Shown: positions 12,601-23,608, counted from the first letter of the stretch. The stretch: DNA of 64,000 nucleotides from Takakia lepidozioides (GCA_030704615.1 CM060734.1:4030001-4094000); one strand, 5' to 3'. A program made the numbers and translations. The notes: generated from the sequence alone by a model not told the origin.

Positions 12601-15600
12601 GCAACAGACATGGCTTTGGACACTACAGCCTCTAAGTCAGATTTATCCAGCAGGGTCAAGACTTGCGGATCCAGGTCCAGGTCCTTGAGAATCTCTTCTA
12701 CTCTCTTCTGCCAGGACTTAGCCTGTTTGACAGGGCCGTCCTGTTTCCAAGATATAGAGTCGATTAACTTAGGATATCTGGTGTTGGGCATATGTTGCAG
12801 CTGACCCGACCATCTGACCTTGAATTCATCTCGTCGGGAGCTTAAGGATGGAATGCCAAACTCACCCCGAACAGCCACATTGGCTGTTTTGGAGCATGCT
12901 GACATGCACTCCTTAAGCACCCCCACTTGAATGGATTCTAGAGACTTAGCCTGGTTGGAGTTATCAACCCATATAGCAGATCCGTACTCCAAGGCAGGTC
13001 TAATAACGCGACAAAGCATGGTTTTCTTAACCTCAGAGTTGACCCCTCTGCAGTGGAAAAATTTAGTGAGCCCCAGAGCTTTGCCCTTGCCAGTTTGAAC
13101 AACTTTCCGGATATGTGCATCCCAATTACAATTGGAGGAGAACTCAACGCCCAGGTAAGTGTAGGAAGGGAGGACCGGGATCTCTTGGCTACCCCACTGC
13201 CACTTAAGATCACTTCCTCCCTCTCCTCTGTCGTTGAATGCTACCACTGCACATTTGCTGACATTAGCCTCTAGCCCCCAAAGATCAAAGTATCTCTTCG
13301 CGCAATCAATCAACTCCTGGAGATTGGTTGGAGTCTCCCCTATGCCTGCGAAGTCATCCGCAAACATAAGGGCTGGTATGGTGGTATCACCCACCCTTAA
13401 CCCAAATCCCTCACTTTCCACATCCTCGAGGAGTTGATTGATGAAAACATTGAAGAGCAGAGGGGAGAGAGTACATCCTTGAGCTACACCTTGGTCTATG
13501 TCAAAGAAGTTGGACTTCTGTCCGTTAACAGTGACACAGCTTTTGGTGTGAGCATACAAGTTGTGGACAACTCTCCACATCTTTCCCTTGATCCCACAAG
13601 ACCAGAGGCGGAACCATAGGCCATCTCTCCACACTGTGTCATAAGCCTTTTTGACATCCAGGAAAAAGACATAAGTGGGTTTCCCTTCTTTTTTCCTTCC
13701 CTGGATAATCTGGCTTAGAGTGAAGATATGATCCACACAGCCCCTGTTTCGCCGAAAGCCAGCTTGGCCTTCGTGGAAACAACCTCTAGACTCCAGATCA
13801 ACCTCGAGACGAGTACTTATAACTCTGCAGAATGTCTTGCCAACAGCATTGAGGAGGGTGATGCCACGGTAGTTCCCCGGTTCTTCTCTGTCACCCTTCT
13901 TGTATAGATTGACAATGACCCCCTGTTGCCAGCGAAAGGGGATGAGAGTGAGAGAGAGAGAGAGAGGCCCATGGATCCACTAACTTGTAGCACAGCAAAA
14001 CAGAGGTCCTCCAGTTCAGCTTTCACAGCCCAAACTCCCAGCCGTGATGCCAGCGAACACCACACTGCTAATGTCTCTTGTGCCACAGCACAAGCCTTGG
14101 ATGATGGCAATGCATAACTGCATAGTATGGCAATGAACCAAATAAGTGAGAAATAAGTGACCACTTACCTTACAAGACACCACAGAAATTGCAATAACTA
14201 GTGACAGCATGTTAAGTGACATACCTGCATAGAAGAGAACATCCACAAGAAGCTAGCAACATTGAGCTACATAAATCAAATAAGAAAACTGCAGTATCAA
14301 GACATCAATCAAAGATATCAGGATGGACACAACATCAGGCAGCATTAGGATGAAAGCAAGGGCATTAGAATGGTACATCATCTGAACATCGACATTCTAG
14401 TTTGACTTCTTTATTTTCAATCACAAACGAATTAGCTACAGGACTTGAGGGTCTTTTGAGAGCCATGGAAAAGAGTGGACCAGTACCAACATGACCAAGG
14501 GAAGACATACATTTTACTCTTAAGACTCCCATAGAAGACTGGCTGGTGGGGATACTGTAGATTAATGGTGAGAAATAAACATGACAGGAGAGCTGTAACT
14601 TACATTTTAACTTCTCAGTCAATAGACACCTTACTGAAGTAGTATAGCAGAACCCATCCCCTGACTCCAACGCAACAAAGAACTAGAGCAGTAAGAGGTG
14701 CATTTTGACAGGAGCCCGGACACAGGCTACATGTCTGGCAATTTGATATGTATATCCACACATATGTGTATATATGTCTTTGTCTAAGTCTATCACTATG
14801 TCTCTATCTGGCTGTCTTTCACACCCTTCGGCTCATTGGAAGGATTTTATTTCTCAGACTTCTCACAAGCTTCAATGCAGAGGAGAGTACATGGTCCGCA
14901 TATTGTGCAGGCGATCAGCGAGCTTGATAAGCACCACGCGAGGGTCATTCACCATGCCCAGCAACATCATCCGCAAGCTGTCCACCTGCCAACCCCATTC
15001 AGCCGATCAACTACGGATGCTGTTCACCCTCATTTTTCCTTCGCTGTCATCAACCGAGATAAGCATGCTGGAGGAGGGAGGGTTCTGTCTTGCACGGTCC
15101 CAGGTGGTGCCCTCATGCACTTACTTCAAAAGTCTTTGCGTGAGAAAACATGTCCTAGTCTGACAAAAGCCATAAAGACAAGATGCCACAAAGGCAATAG
15201 AACAGGTCGAAGGCCCTAACCAAAAGCTGCTAGATATCTTTTGCGGACAAGCCAGCTGCAGAACCAAAAGCTGGAATACACTGCAAAAGGAATACGAAGG
15301 AGGTGAATCTTCCCTCCTCCATAAGGGCCAATGACACATTGAACCAGGGTATTGAAAATAGAAGTCGAAACCAGACTCGTCCCCACTAAACACTCCTAAC
15401 CTTCCTTTGGGGTCAGGGTCCTCAAGGATACAAACCGTCCTGGAGACTTTATGCTGAGAGCGGTTGTGCAGTGCCAGGACACTGGCCACAAGGCCGCGGT
15501 ATCTGTAACGGGCAGAGCATCATCTCAGAGAATGTTCCCCCTCATCTACATGACCATAACTATGATAGTGGCATAGCATTGCATTTCTATATAAGATCTA

Positions 15601-18600
15601 TCGTGTCTAGGAACTGACATGGTGCTGTCAACGAATGACAACAACTCTGTCACCATCGCTTACTAAGAAAGATACAAAGAGTTCCAGTGCATGGGGAAGC
15701 TTTACACCAGACTCAGCTTTGACTGTCAATGAGGAGGAGCTCAGCTCAAACGTGCACCAGAGAGTGATCTTGCTGGAGGATCAAAGTTATGTTTATGTAC
15801 ACTCCACTCATGCATCCATCTCACTCAAAACTCAAGAATCTGACACAACGCATTTTGAAAACATAGACAAAACGTGTTATAAAGTGCACCTCTGCAGGAC
15901 TTAGACCGTCATTGTCCGCAGCTTTCTCCTCTGCTGTGATCCTCCGATGTCTTCGCAAAAGCTGCAACAAAACGTGCAGTCAAGACTCTTGCATTTGAAC
16001 ATGTCCAACCAAACCACACAAAAGGGGTCTCTCTCTGCCTCTCTGCCCAGAGAGTGACCCTCTTCAGGAACATCAAGAACATGGCTCCTGGACCTCTGTT
16101 CACCAACTTTCAAAAATCTCGAGGCTGAGCCTAAAGCCCTCGGCCTGTTGGGGTCTAACTTTTGGGTTGATCACGCACAGCAGATTGATGCTTGTGCGAA
16201 GGCCTTTCTATAGGAAAGCCCGAACTAATTGTTTATGTTAAGGTAAGTCACACTACTGGAATGAGCCCCTCACAAAGGTAGTGTCTATTCCCTATGTTTC
16301 TATCCAAACTGGGAGCAGGGTCTATGGCCACAAGGCTCTTATGAGTACAATCTGTCTCTCTATTCTCCCTGTCCTCTAGGAAGCCTATTGCCATTGGGTG
16401 GACTTGATATGGGAGTACATTAATGTCTCTGTGACTAAATGCCGGCCTTGTGACCTCGTGTCTTTGTTTGTTTCGACCTGAAGCACTTTGCTCCAGGTAA
16501 GGTAGTGCATTGGATTTAGTTGGAAAGCTTGGAGCCTTTCCCTCTTTAGAATATGCCTACACGGGCCATTCCTGCAAGAAACAACTCGAAGTGGGACAAG
16601 TTCTTCGGACTAATGATATTCATATCTGTGCTGGGCAAGAAACATGGGAAACGTCGGATAAACTGGTTGGAGATGTCAATGGTTATAAATGGGCAGGTAA
16701 GATGTGTACTCTCAAGGCAGCCTCTGGCAAACGCGGTCAAAAAGGGGTTGGATTCTTTATCCGTGATTTCTTGTTTGACAATTGTGAAATTATCAATGAG
16801 GGTTTGAGGTACGAGCATAGTATCTGGCTAAAACTGATCTGAAGGGTGGCATGAGTACGAAGGACCTCTTTGTGGGTTGTGTTTACATGCCCACAGAGGG
16901 GACCCTTAGTGCTGACGCAGACAAAGCCTTCGAAGATGTAAAGCTAGACTGTGCTTCGTTCCTTGCAAAAGGTCAGGTGATTTTATTGGGTGACTTCAAT
17001 GCCCGGGTGGGTAAAGGTCTCCATCAGGATGATATCATTGGGCCTTTTGGTGAGGACGAGCTGAACTCTAATGGCAGACGGTTAATTAACTGTCTGGAAG
17101 AGCTTCAGCTTCTGACCTTGAACAATAGGGCAAAAGGTGACCAAGTGCAGTGGACTCGTGAGAAAGCCCAAACTGGGGAACGTTCCATTGTGGATTATAT
17201 CATAATGGACAAAAATTTGTTTCCCCAGAGTGCCAATGTGTTGATCGACAGAACTGATATTGGTACCTCTGACCACTTCCTGGTTTGGACTTAGATCAAA
17301 AGGTGTTTTCCCAACACCAAGAGATCTGTGAAACGTTCGATTCGGAAGTGGCGCATAGAAAAATTCCATAATGAAGAGGTCAAGGCTGAGTATGTCCAGG
17401 CCTTGCAAGAGGCTCTCCCTCATTTTGTTTGGGAGAGTTTCGTCTCCTCTGCGGCTGACAAGATCATTGGGAGGAAACTAAATGTCTGCGGTAGAGCTGT
17501 TCATTGGTGGACCAATGAGATTAAACTCAAGATAGCTGAGAGACGAGTCCTTTATAAAGAGTGCTGCAATTTGAAAACCAACAAAGAATTGTGGGCGAGG
17601 TACTACCAGATCCGTAAAGATATCAATCAGCTTGTAAGGGCTCAGAAGAAATTATACTGGGACAAGTTATACGGTGAAATAAACTCAAACCACCATGGTG
17701 GTATTGACAAGAGATTCTGGTTGGCCCTTCAACGTTTGTACAAGCCAAAAAGCTGTCAGCAAGTACAAGCGCTGAAGACTACTAAGGTAACTTCATCGGT
17801 TGACATTGTCAACCTTTGAAACCCACTACAGTATCCTTGGCAGAACTTCTAGGTCTAACAGTGAGGGGTCCTCTGATGAATGGAAGGACACAGTTGGTAA
17901 AACTGTTCCTATGATTCAAAACTGCCCTGATGAACTGGAGTATATTTCAAAAGCCTACAACGCTCCCATTACTTCTTCTGAGATTGTGGAAGCAATTGAA
18001 CATCTAAATGGATATAAAGCAGGTGGTCCTGATGGCATAGTCAACAAGCTTATCAAGCACGGTGGCGATCCCATGATAGAGGCCTTAGTTCTCCTCTTTA
18101 ACCTTATCTGGAAGACTGAAATGATCCCCTTTCGCTGGCGACAGGGGGTCATTGTCAATCTATATAAGAAGGGTGACAGAGAAGACCCGGGGAACTATCG
18201 TGGCATCACGCTTCTCAAAACTGTTGGCAAGATATTTTGCAGAGTTATAAGTACTCGTCTCGAGGTTGATCTGGAATCTAGAGGTTGTTTTCACGAAGGT
18301 CAAGCTGGCTTTCGGCGAAACAGGGGCTGTGTGGACCATATCTTCACTCTAAGCCAGATTATCCAGGGAAGGAAAAAAGAAGGGAAACCCACTTATGTTT
18401 TCTTCTTGGATGTCAAAAAGGCTTTTGACACAGTGTGGAGAGATGGTCTATGGCTCCGCCTCTGGTCTTGCGGAATCAAGGGAAAAATGTGGAGAGTTGT
18501 CCATAACTTGTATGCTCAAACCAAAAGCTGTGTCACTGTTAATGGACAGAAGTCTAACTTCTTTGACATAGACCAAGGTGTAGCTCAAGGATGTACCCTC

Positions 18601-21600
18601 TCCCCTCTGCTCTTCAATGTTTTCATCAATCAACTCCTCGAGGATGTGGAACGTGAGGGATTTGGGTTAAGGGTGGGTGATGCCACCATTCCAGCCCTTA
18701 TGTTTGCGGATGACTTCGCAGGCATAGGGGAGACTCCTTCCAACCTCCAGGAATTGATTGATTGCGCGAAGAGATACTTTGATCTTTGGGGGCTAGAGGC
18801 TAATGTCAGTAAATGTGCAGTGGTGGCATTCAACGACAGAGGAGAGGGAGGAAGTGATCTTAAGTGGCAGTGGGGTAGCCAAGAGATTCCAGTCCTCTCT
18901 TCCTACACATACCTGGGCGTTGAGTTTTCCTCCAACTGTAACTGGGATGCACATATCCAGAAAGTTGTTCAAACTGGCAAGGGCAAAGCGCTGAGTCTCA
19001 CTAAATTTTTCCACTGCAGAGGGATTAACTCTGAGGTCAAGGAAACCTTGCTTTGCCGAGTTATTAGACCTGCCTTGGAGTACGGATCTGCTATATGGGT
19101 TGATAACTCCAACCAGGCTAAGTCTCTAGAATCCATTCAAGTGGGGGTGCTTAAGGAGTGCATGTCAGCATGCTCCAAAACAGCCAATGTGGCTGTTCGG
19201 GGTGAGTTTGGCATCCCTTCCTTAAGCTCCCGACGAGATGAATTCAAGGTCAGATGGTGGGGTCAGTTTGCAACACTTGTCCGACACCAGATACCCTAAG
19301 TTAATCGACTCTATATCTTGGAAACAGGATTGCCCTGTCAAACAGGCTAAGTCCTGGCAGAAGAGAGTAGAAGAGATTCTCAAGGATCTGAATCTGGACC
19401 CGCAAGTCTTGACCTTGCTCGATAAATCTGACTTAGAGACTGTAGTGTCCAAAGCCATGTCTGTTACCAGAAATTGTCTGATGCAAATGAAGTTAGGCAG
19501 AAAACTTCCCTGAACCTGTTTCCAGTCTGTGACATGGGGGAGGATATCATGGATGACCTCAAGGGTCTACCCACTCTCGGCACCGGACTGAAATTTAAAC
19601 TCAGGGCAGGAAGCCTACCTTTGAACAGGAAACAGAAGCAGAGAGGAAAGGGAGAGTGCAATTGCCCGTTGTGTGGGCAACCCGAAGACAATATTCATTT
19701 TCTGATTCACTGTCCGGGGTACTCTCACCAGAGAGAAGCTCTCCTCCAATCTACCAAGAGAATTGTGCCTGTACCTCTGTTTACCAACTTTGAAAGTCTC
19801 GAGGCTGAGCCAAAAGCCCAGGCCCTTCTGAGGCCTAGGTTTTGGGCAAATCACACACAGCAGATTGATGCTTGGGTGAAGGGATTTCTAGAGGATATCT
19901 GGAAAACCCGAATCAATTCTATGTATAAGGTAAGTCTTACTACCAATGTCAGCCCCTGACAGAGGTAGGTTCTGTCCCTTTGGTTTCCGCTCAAACTGGG
20001 CGCGGGGTCAATGGCCACAAGGCTATGGCAAACAACGTCTTATGAGTACATTCTCTGCCTCTCTCCTGTATATACTTCAACAATGCACCAATATTGACTT
20101 GTGCACACACAATAGAATTCTGTGATCATGACCCTAAGTGGTGAGCAGGAAAAATAGCATCTGGTAGCATGTAAGACCCTGAGCACTGGCTTCTTGAAGA
20201 AGCACTGTACAAGACCAAAGAACCGAGTCTACCTGATTGATATGACTCAGCTTTGAGACACCCCCCACAAGCCTAGCCACTTCATCACCAAAGTGTTGCC
20301 GCACATGTCGCAAATCACAGCCAGTGTCATCGACCACATCGTGAAGCACTCCTGCAACTACTGTATCGGTTGCCTGTTACAAACCATGCATAAAACAAGC
20401 CTGATCTTAATCGTAACATCAGTAATGATTTCTTTGTTGGAATGGAATAGCCAGATGTTGATATCAAATCCAATCAGCTCTTGTGCTGGAGTTTGTGGAG
20501 TTAAACCACCAACGATATTCTTCGAATCAAAAGTGCATTTCTGCATGGTCTAGGTGGAAGTGTTGACGCTTATCCCTTAAGCCACCATGCTCTAAGGTGA
20601 ATACAGTTGATGCGAGAATGTGTTCTTAGGGGCTTCACTGTGATGTGGCTATTCACCTGCACCAGTTTGTTAACTCATCACTCGGTTAGGCAGGCAAGCG
20701 ATAGGTCCCCAGCATTTTCTGTGGAGAACCCGGAGAAAAACTTGTTACCACATAACCCATGTTAGTGCTCCATGGCCTTGCACAAAGGCAGGCACTTGGA
20801 TAGAGGGCAGATGGACATGAACAAATCAGCGATGGCATGATCGATCCCAGTGTGGATGAAACATCACCATAAATGACCATGTAGGCATAGCTCAAACAAA
20901 GAAAAGACTCGATGACCAAAAGTATGCTTATGCTTCAATGATGACTCAAATATGACCAAGTCAGATAATCATAACCCAATCTCTCAGAGGAATTTGGCCC
21001 TGCCCTGCCACATGAGAATACAAACTTTGACAGAAGAGTCTTGAAACACGTGTTATATTATGGTATGCGAGAAAATAACTGAAGAACGAAGTTTCGGCCT
21101 ACCGAGCACTTTGGTCTTGAACCAATTAGATCAAAACTATTACTCACCCTTTTTCCCTGTGGTGGAACCAGGGCTGCAAGGATCCTGGCGGTGTGAACAC
21201 AATGTGTGATGTAAGGCTCACCGGTCTTTCTCATCTGCCCAGCATGAGCATCCCTTGCATATTCAATTGCCTTCTGAACCTGCAGTGGCCATTTTCAAGG
21301 TATGTTAACGGAAGACCAAAATCTTCGCCCAAAAAGGAAATTGAGATAACAGAGCCAGAAAGATCCTATTGTGATAAGGAAATGCCACTATCTTCCAGCC
21401 TGGCACCATCGCATGAATCACAAAGCCTTCAACATCAGGGGCCATACATAGAAACCCATTTGGGATGCCAGACTCTCCAACATGCCGTACTGCTTAAATG
21501 CCAACTGTGAATTCAGCGCCTCAGGGTATAGGCTGATAAGGACACCATAAATGGAAATATTTACAAGCTTGCTGAATCTTATCTGCAACACAGTACTGCT

Positions 21601-23109
21601 AGTTGAGCTGGTCACTATCTCATAGCCCTTAATCATCTGACGGTTAAGCTCGAATGGTACAGAGCAATGACTTACACTCTGACATTACCAAACCTTTGGC
21701 CTAAGTAGCTCACCTCCGCCTCCTCAAAGATTCTGTAGCCAGTGACGTCCACACCATCAAACACAAGAGTAGCTGCAATATAGATGAAAACATGGTTTAA
21801 TGTCAAGTGAGGGCAGACATCAATATGAAGTATATGAAGAATAGGAAGAATAGGAATAAGAACCTAAAATTCCGAATTGAGAGCTTCCTGAGCTGAAGCC
21901 CCTTTGGAAAGTCCATAGGCATTCCCGCAACAATACCAAACCCAGTGAGCCCAGTTGCATCCCAGAAGCACAGTGCCCTTTTCCTACAGCCTAGGTCTGT
22001 GCACGGAGAAATTCATGGCGTCTCCAGTTGTGAGAAAAGGTCTGCACTTTGAGAGTTCAAATCCACAAGAAGTAACTTCACGATAGGGGAGCATCTTACA
22101 CAAGCAGGTGAGAAACCTAGGAATGTAGCAAGAAAGCAATGTTAGTGAAGGCTAAATGACCATCCTTCCAGCACAGACATTGATTAGTTAGCATATTTTT
22201 CTGACATCCGACTGCCAGTTGGAAACTTCATATGTGATAAAAAAAAAGAAGTCAGTTATTGCCGTATACAGAAATTCGGTAGGAAAATCAAGGCAAGAGC
22301 AAAACGGAGAACCACTTCCACAGAATCGAAAATCTGGATAGTTGAGCAGAGCAGGTTGTCCTCACAGCAGATAGGTTGATGATAATTTAGTGGCGCACTT
22401 CCAAGACTAGAGGCTTCTGACCGCAAGAAGGGAGACATCAAAAGGACAGTCCCAAACATGGATGACCTCTGGCATCTTCAACGAGCACCAAGAACAAGAA
22501 TTATAGACGGATGCTTTAGTCCTAATACTTACAGGGGGGTTCTTCCTTATTCCGGCTGCGACCCAGGATTCCGTCTGCATAGGGGGACAAATATGCACCA
22601 TAGACAACTGCAGCTGCTGTAACAGCTACCTGTGTTACAGTAGCCAGGGCCACCCTCAGAGCCGCTGTATGGCCCGAGGCATTAGTGGACACTGATGCAG
22701 CAGCTGTTCCTGCAGCCACAAGCTCCCCTATCATAGCCAAAGGCAGGCCTATTCCATATTGGAGATCATTTTGTCCTCGTTTGCTCTTTTTCGTAAGCTG
22801 TCTGGCTCGAATTCCTCTAATCCAAATTAGCTCTCCCCCAGAGGAGAATGAGTTTGAAAATTTCCTCAGTTTTTGCATGTTTCGTATCCCACTGTCTGTG
22901 CCTCTGTCTCTGCTTCTACCATCCACTGCTAATCGGTCCAGAATCACACGGGTGCGAACCCGTTTCTTGCAATCATCTGCATTCCATGTTGTCTTTCCCG
23001 TGATTTTATACGACTGCCGTGATCCAGTAGTATGTACTGCAGGCAAAGCCCCTGGAAGGAATTTGCATGTAGAAATTTGTCTATTGACATATTGGGAGCT
23101 CCTTGCCAT
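236..23109 (-). CDS. RSH1: RSH1-type RelA/SpoT homologue (ppGpp synthetase/hydrolase-like), 15 exons, 3' end outside window
   Basis: Guanosine tetraphosphate metabolism enzyme, expected in the chloroplast. Exons, in transcript order on the minus strand: 23109-22533, 21772-21714, 21279-21148, 20373-20233, 15961-15890, 14985-14891, 14117-13985, 3658-3476, 3045-2849, 2405-2339, 1894-1761, 1455-1389, 1187-1125, 923-628, 365-236. All junction phases agree and give 782 codons. Domain order is N-terminal targeting/hydrophobic region, HD hydrolase domain (HD at residues 267-268, ADRLHN near 350) and synthetase domain ([10 protein letters not shown] 539-548, [10 protein letters not shown] 564-573, GYQ/SLHT 617-623, EVQIRT 634-639). 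The MHEYAE...AAHW segment and the start of the C-terminal region follow. The sequence is closest to plant RSH1 as I know the family. The remaining C-terminal exons lie left of position 1. Most intron length comes from LINE fragments. Splice sites are read by eye, without transcript evidence. Confidence 0.9.
4322..4412 (-). mobile_element. Short 3'-UTR scrap of the APE-type LINE family
   Basis: CCCCGTGCCCAGTTTGGGC, ACAAAAGGGAACAG, a CTACC tract, TGTGAGGGGCTCACTCCAGTAG and GGTCACT match, in order and with divergence, the 3' non-coding end of the LINE copies at 7768-7900 and 9500-9610. No coding part is left. Orientation is inferred from those copies. Confidence 0.55.
6165..7395 (+). mobile_element. 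5'-truncated LINE (second family), RT thumb to 3' end, with ATTTC pentamer tail
   Basis: An open frame through 6236-7276 (in-frame codons continue upstream to about 6165) begins inside a reverse transcriptase at [16 protein letters not shown], the region just after the palm. It continues through the thumb and ends with a zinc-knuckle-like [21 protein letters not shown]. The RT catalytic region is absent. After the stop at 7276, a short 3' UTR ends in tandem (ATTTC)n at 7364-7390, the kind of simple 3' tail left by target-primed reverse transcription in several LINE clades. It differs clearly from the other LINE family in this window. Confidence 0.75.
6236..7276 (+). pseudogene. Truncated LINE reverse transcriptase C-terminal part
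   Basis: 346 codons without a stop: the YxYLG motif ([11 protein letters not shown]), a thumb/connection region with [12 protein letters not shown] (the usual SxxxYGSE-like motif of LINE RTs), and a C-terminal Cys/His cluster CPxC...H...C near residues 270-295. There is no FADD/YADD box, so it cannot encode an active enzyme. Its intact frame suggests a fairly recent insertion. It lies antisense to RSH1 within intron 7. Confidence 0.75.
7395..7767 (-). mobile_element. LINE fragment (first family), RT thumb region
   Basis: Read on the minus strand, this matches the segment of the other copies from [13 protein letters not shown] through the [20 protein letters not shown] and [11 protein letters not shown] regions, but with many substitutions and indels. 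It is an older, diverged copy. It abuts the 3'-end fragment at 7768, so two insertions or a deletion lie side by side. Confidence 0.7.
7768..8060 (-). mobile_element. LINE 3'-end fragment (first family)
   Basis: On the minus strand it encodes a diverged tail of the LINE protein (the [20 protein letters not shown] region), followed by the family 3' UTR with GGGGCTCACTCC, CGCGCCCAGTTTGG and a terminus CTTATGAGTACATT. The same terminus closes the copies at 9491, 20058 and 32592, which defines the 3' end of the family. No poly(A) is seen. Confidence 0.7.
8061..9490. other. No gene recognised (inside RSH1 intron 7)
   Basis: Short open frames on both strands show no motif and no similarity to the elements around them. 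I see nothing supportable here. Confidence 0.5.
9491..11562 (-). mobile_element. 5'-truncated LINE copy A (APE-type family) with frameshifts
   Basis: The minus strand encodes the RT region from [20 protein letters not shown] to the C-terminal [19 protein letters not shown] knuckle and the 3' UTR ending CTTATGAGTACATTCTCT. The [10 protein letters not shown] catalytic box is intact. The frame is broken near 11090, where about ten bases of the [12 protein letters not shown] region are lost or replaced, near 10545 (lost GKGKALG) and near 10050. It begins inside the RT and lacks the endonuclease. It lies in the sense orientation within RSH1 intron 7. Confidence 0.85.
12022..13941 (-). mobile_element. 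5'-truncated LINE copy B (APE-type family)
   Basis: The minus-strand copy starts abruptly at [20 protein letters not shown] (13941), next to a GA-rich stretch (GAGAGTGAGAGAGAG), and runs to a shortened 3' UTR ending near 12022. The long RT frame is open throughout. The 5' edge falls only 44 bp from RSH1 exon 7, so this insertion sits immediately inside the intron. The usual CTTATGAGTACA terminus is missing; it ends GGCAAACATTATT. Confidence 0.85.
12105..13941 (-). pseudogene. LINE reverse transcriptase, open from fingers to C-terminus
   Basis: The open frame extends from the truncation point to the stop at 12105, over 600 codons. In order: [52 protein letters not shown] (first catalytic Asp), [25 protein letters not shown] (catalytic FADD), [13 protein letters not shown], a thumb domain, and a C-terminal [23 protein letters not shown] cluster. 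RT motifs are intact but the endonuclease half is gone, so the element is dead. The open frame implies recent insertion. Confidence 0.85.
13985..15961 (-). CDS. RSH1: RSH1 exons 5-7: HD domain, second half
   Basis: Three short exons. 15961-15890 encodes [12 protein letters not shown]...LSPAE (24 codons). 14985-14891 encodes [20 protein letters not shown] followed by [11 protein letters not shown] (95 nt). 14117-13985 encodes [20 protein letters not shown]...[11 protein letters not shown]. The split Ile codon (CC AT|GTACTC ... CAG|T TAT) joins exons 6 and 7 exactly. ADRLHNMRT carries the conserved HD-domain aspartate. The exon 7 donor CAA|GTTAGT opens the 10.3-kb intron. Exon 5 is easily missed because it is 72 nt long and sits beside a LINE fragment starting near 16088. 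Confidence 0.88.
16088..16356 (+). mobile_element. Diverged LINE 3'-end fragment (first family)
   Basis: The plus strand encodes a degraded version of the C-terminal [17 protein letters not shown]...[14 protein letters not shown] segment. It is followed by a 3' UTR with GAATGAGCCCCTCACAAAGG and the terminus CTTATGAGTACAATCT. It resembles the 7768-8060 subfamily more than copies A-D. It lies directly upstream of copy C within RSH1 intron 5. Confidence 0.7.
16565..17294 (+). pseudogene. LINE apurinic/apyrimidinic-type endonuclease domain (broken)
   Basis: Exonuclease-endonuclease-phosphatase fold motifs in order: ICAGQETWE (catalytic Glu), [33 protein letters not shown] (Asp/Asn), and [13 protein letters not shown] with TSDHFLVW (Ser-Asp-His). 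One frameshift near 16840 separates the first third from the rest. A stop after LVWT at 17294 separates it from the linker ([12 protein letters not shown]...) that leads to the RT. It would nick target DNA for TPRT in an intact element. Confidence 0.85.
17328..19959 (+). pseudogene. LINE linker + reverse transcriptase + C-terminal zinc knuckle (copy C)
   Basis: The linker frame 17328-17815 ([12 protein letters not shown]...[17 protein letters not shown]) shifts to the RT frame 17800-19299, which carries [27 protein letters not shown] and [10 protein letters not shown]. Frames shift again near 19265 to the thumb tail and near 19480 to [17 protein letters not shown] and [19 protein letters not shown]. 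All RT catalytic aspartates survive, but the protein is in four pieces. No RNase H motif is seen after the RT. Confidence 0.85.
20233..21772 (-). CDS. RSH1: RSH1 exons 2-4: HD (hydrolase) domain, first half
   Basis: Three exons: 21772-21714 ([15 protein letters not shown]), 21279-21148 ([20 protein letters not shown]...[14 protein letters not shown]) and 20373-20233 ([18 protein letters not shown]...[12 protein letters not shown]). The [15 protein letters not shown] block and the LLHD-type LHDVVDD block are signatures of the metal-dependent HD phosphohydrolase fold that cleaves ppGpp in RSH proteins. HDVVDD, rather than bacterial HDTVED, is as I recall the plant RSH1 form. Each exon has a clear AG acceptor and GT donor: CTGCAG|GTT, ACAG|GCA, CAG|GTAGAC. 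The introns between hold no recognisable genes. Confidence 0.9.
22533..23109 (-). CDS. RSH1: RSH1 exon 1: transit peptide-like N-terminus
   Basis: This exon encodes residues 1-192 plus one base. The ATG at 23109 is the first in frame; an in-frame TGA lies five codons upstream. The first ~75 residues are rich in Ser, Thr, Arg and Lys, as expected of a chloroplast transit peptide (inference). Near the exon end a [11 protein letters not shown] segment and an Ala/Val-rich stretch (about 150-178) match the hydrophobic region that precedes the HD domain in plant RSH1. The donor is CCCCT|GTAAGT, phase 1, joining exon 2 at 21772 to give [17 protein letters not shown]. The opposite-strand frame at 22685-23134 is a shadow. 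Confidence 0.85.
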
Positions 23110-23600
23110 GTTTGAGCTAGCCTGCTGTCAATGAAGTGCGTTGCGAAGGGGATGAGGTTATGCCATGTCCTCCTCTCCTAGTTTGCTCCTGCACATTCTG
23201 CAGGTTGTCAAAAGGTTCCTGTTGCTCAAACACATTCCCCGAATACTTCCCAGACGTGTAGGAGCGAAGCTGCTCGCTGGGTGGTGTAACAAGCTGCTCG
23301 TCGCCTAATGGCTCTAATGGCTCCTCCTCGTTGATGAGATATGTCGGTAGCAAGTATATAGTTAGATGATTTAAAAGCGGTCCGCAGACTCAGCCGCTCG
23401 ATATGTTTGTAATACTTTCCTGATTTTATTGAAAAAACAATTATGGCCACATCTCCTTGGCTCGAAATCCTATTAGCTCTTACCCGGGATCTTATGTGTC
23501 CCGGGCTCTCAGCTAGTTTCATCATCTCTCCCCGTAGGTTTCATTGGGTTCATTCCTCGCTCGATGTGTGAAGCCTCAAAGCGAGCTTGACATATATGCT
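23110..23600 (-). promoter_or_regulatory. Probable RSH1 5' UTR/promoter region
   Basis: This is the sequence upstream of the RSH1 ATG. A minus-strand open frame at 23353-23117 (MLPTYLINEEEPLEPLGDEQ...) ends eight bases before the start codon in a different frame. It could be an upstream ORF or chance. No TATA box was confidently placed. Confidence 0.35.
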
Positions 23601-23608
23601 CCTTTCCG

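Larger units (their letters stand above)
3659..13984 (-). other. Giant RSH1 intron 7 (10.3 kb) filled with LINE fragments
   Basis: The donor GTTAGT at 13984 and acceptor TGTAG at 3659 bound this intron. It contains a plus-strand LINE remnant (6165-7390) and minus-strand remnants at 7395-7767, 7768-8060, 9491-11562 and 12022-13941, plus a short 3'-UTR-like scrap near 4322-4412. The remaining stretches (3.66-4.32, 4.41-6.16, 8.06-9.49 and 11.56-12.02 kb) hold no protein homology or RNA gene that I can recognise; short open frames there look random. Confidence 0.8.
16540..20058 (+). mobile_element. Most complete LINE copy C: endonuclease + RT, frameshifted
   Basis: This copy carries both enzyme halves. 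The AP-type endonuclease region (16565-17294) has [16 protein letters not shown] and GTSDHFLVW. The RT and C-terminal region follow to 19959, then a 3' UTR ending CTTATGAGTACATTCTCT at 20058. Frames are broken at about 16840 (after WLKL), 17294 (stop after LVW), 17785, 19265 and 19480. The endonuclease N-terminus (LRLATFNFSGL in copy D) is missing. It is antisense to RSH1 in intron 5. No upstream ORF1 is recognisable. Confidence 0.85.

Noticed and set aside
22685..23134. Plus-strand 149-codon frame
   Set aside because: It is the antisense shadow of RSH1 exon 1, whose minus-strand product matches the RSH1 N-terminal region.
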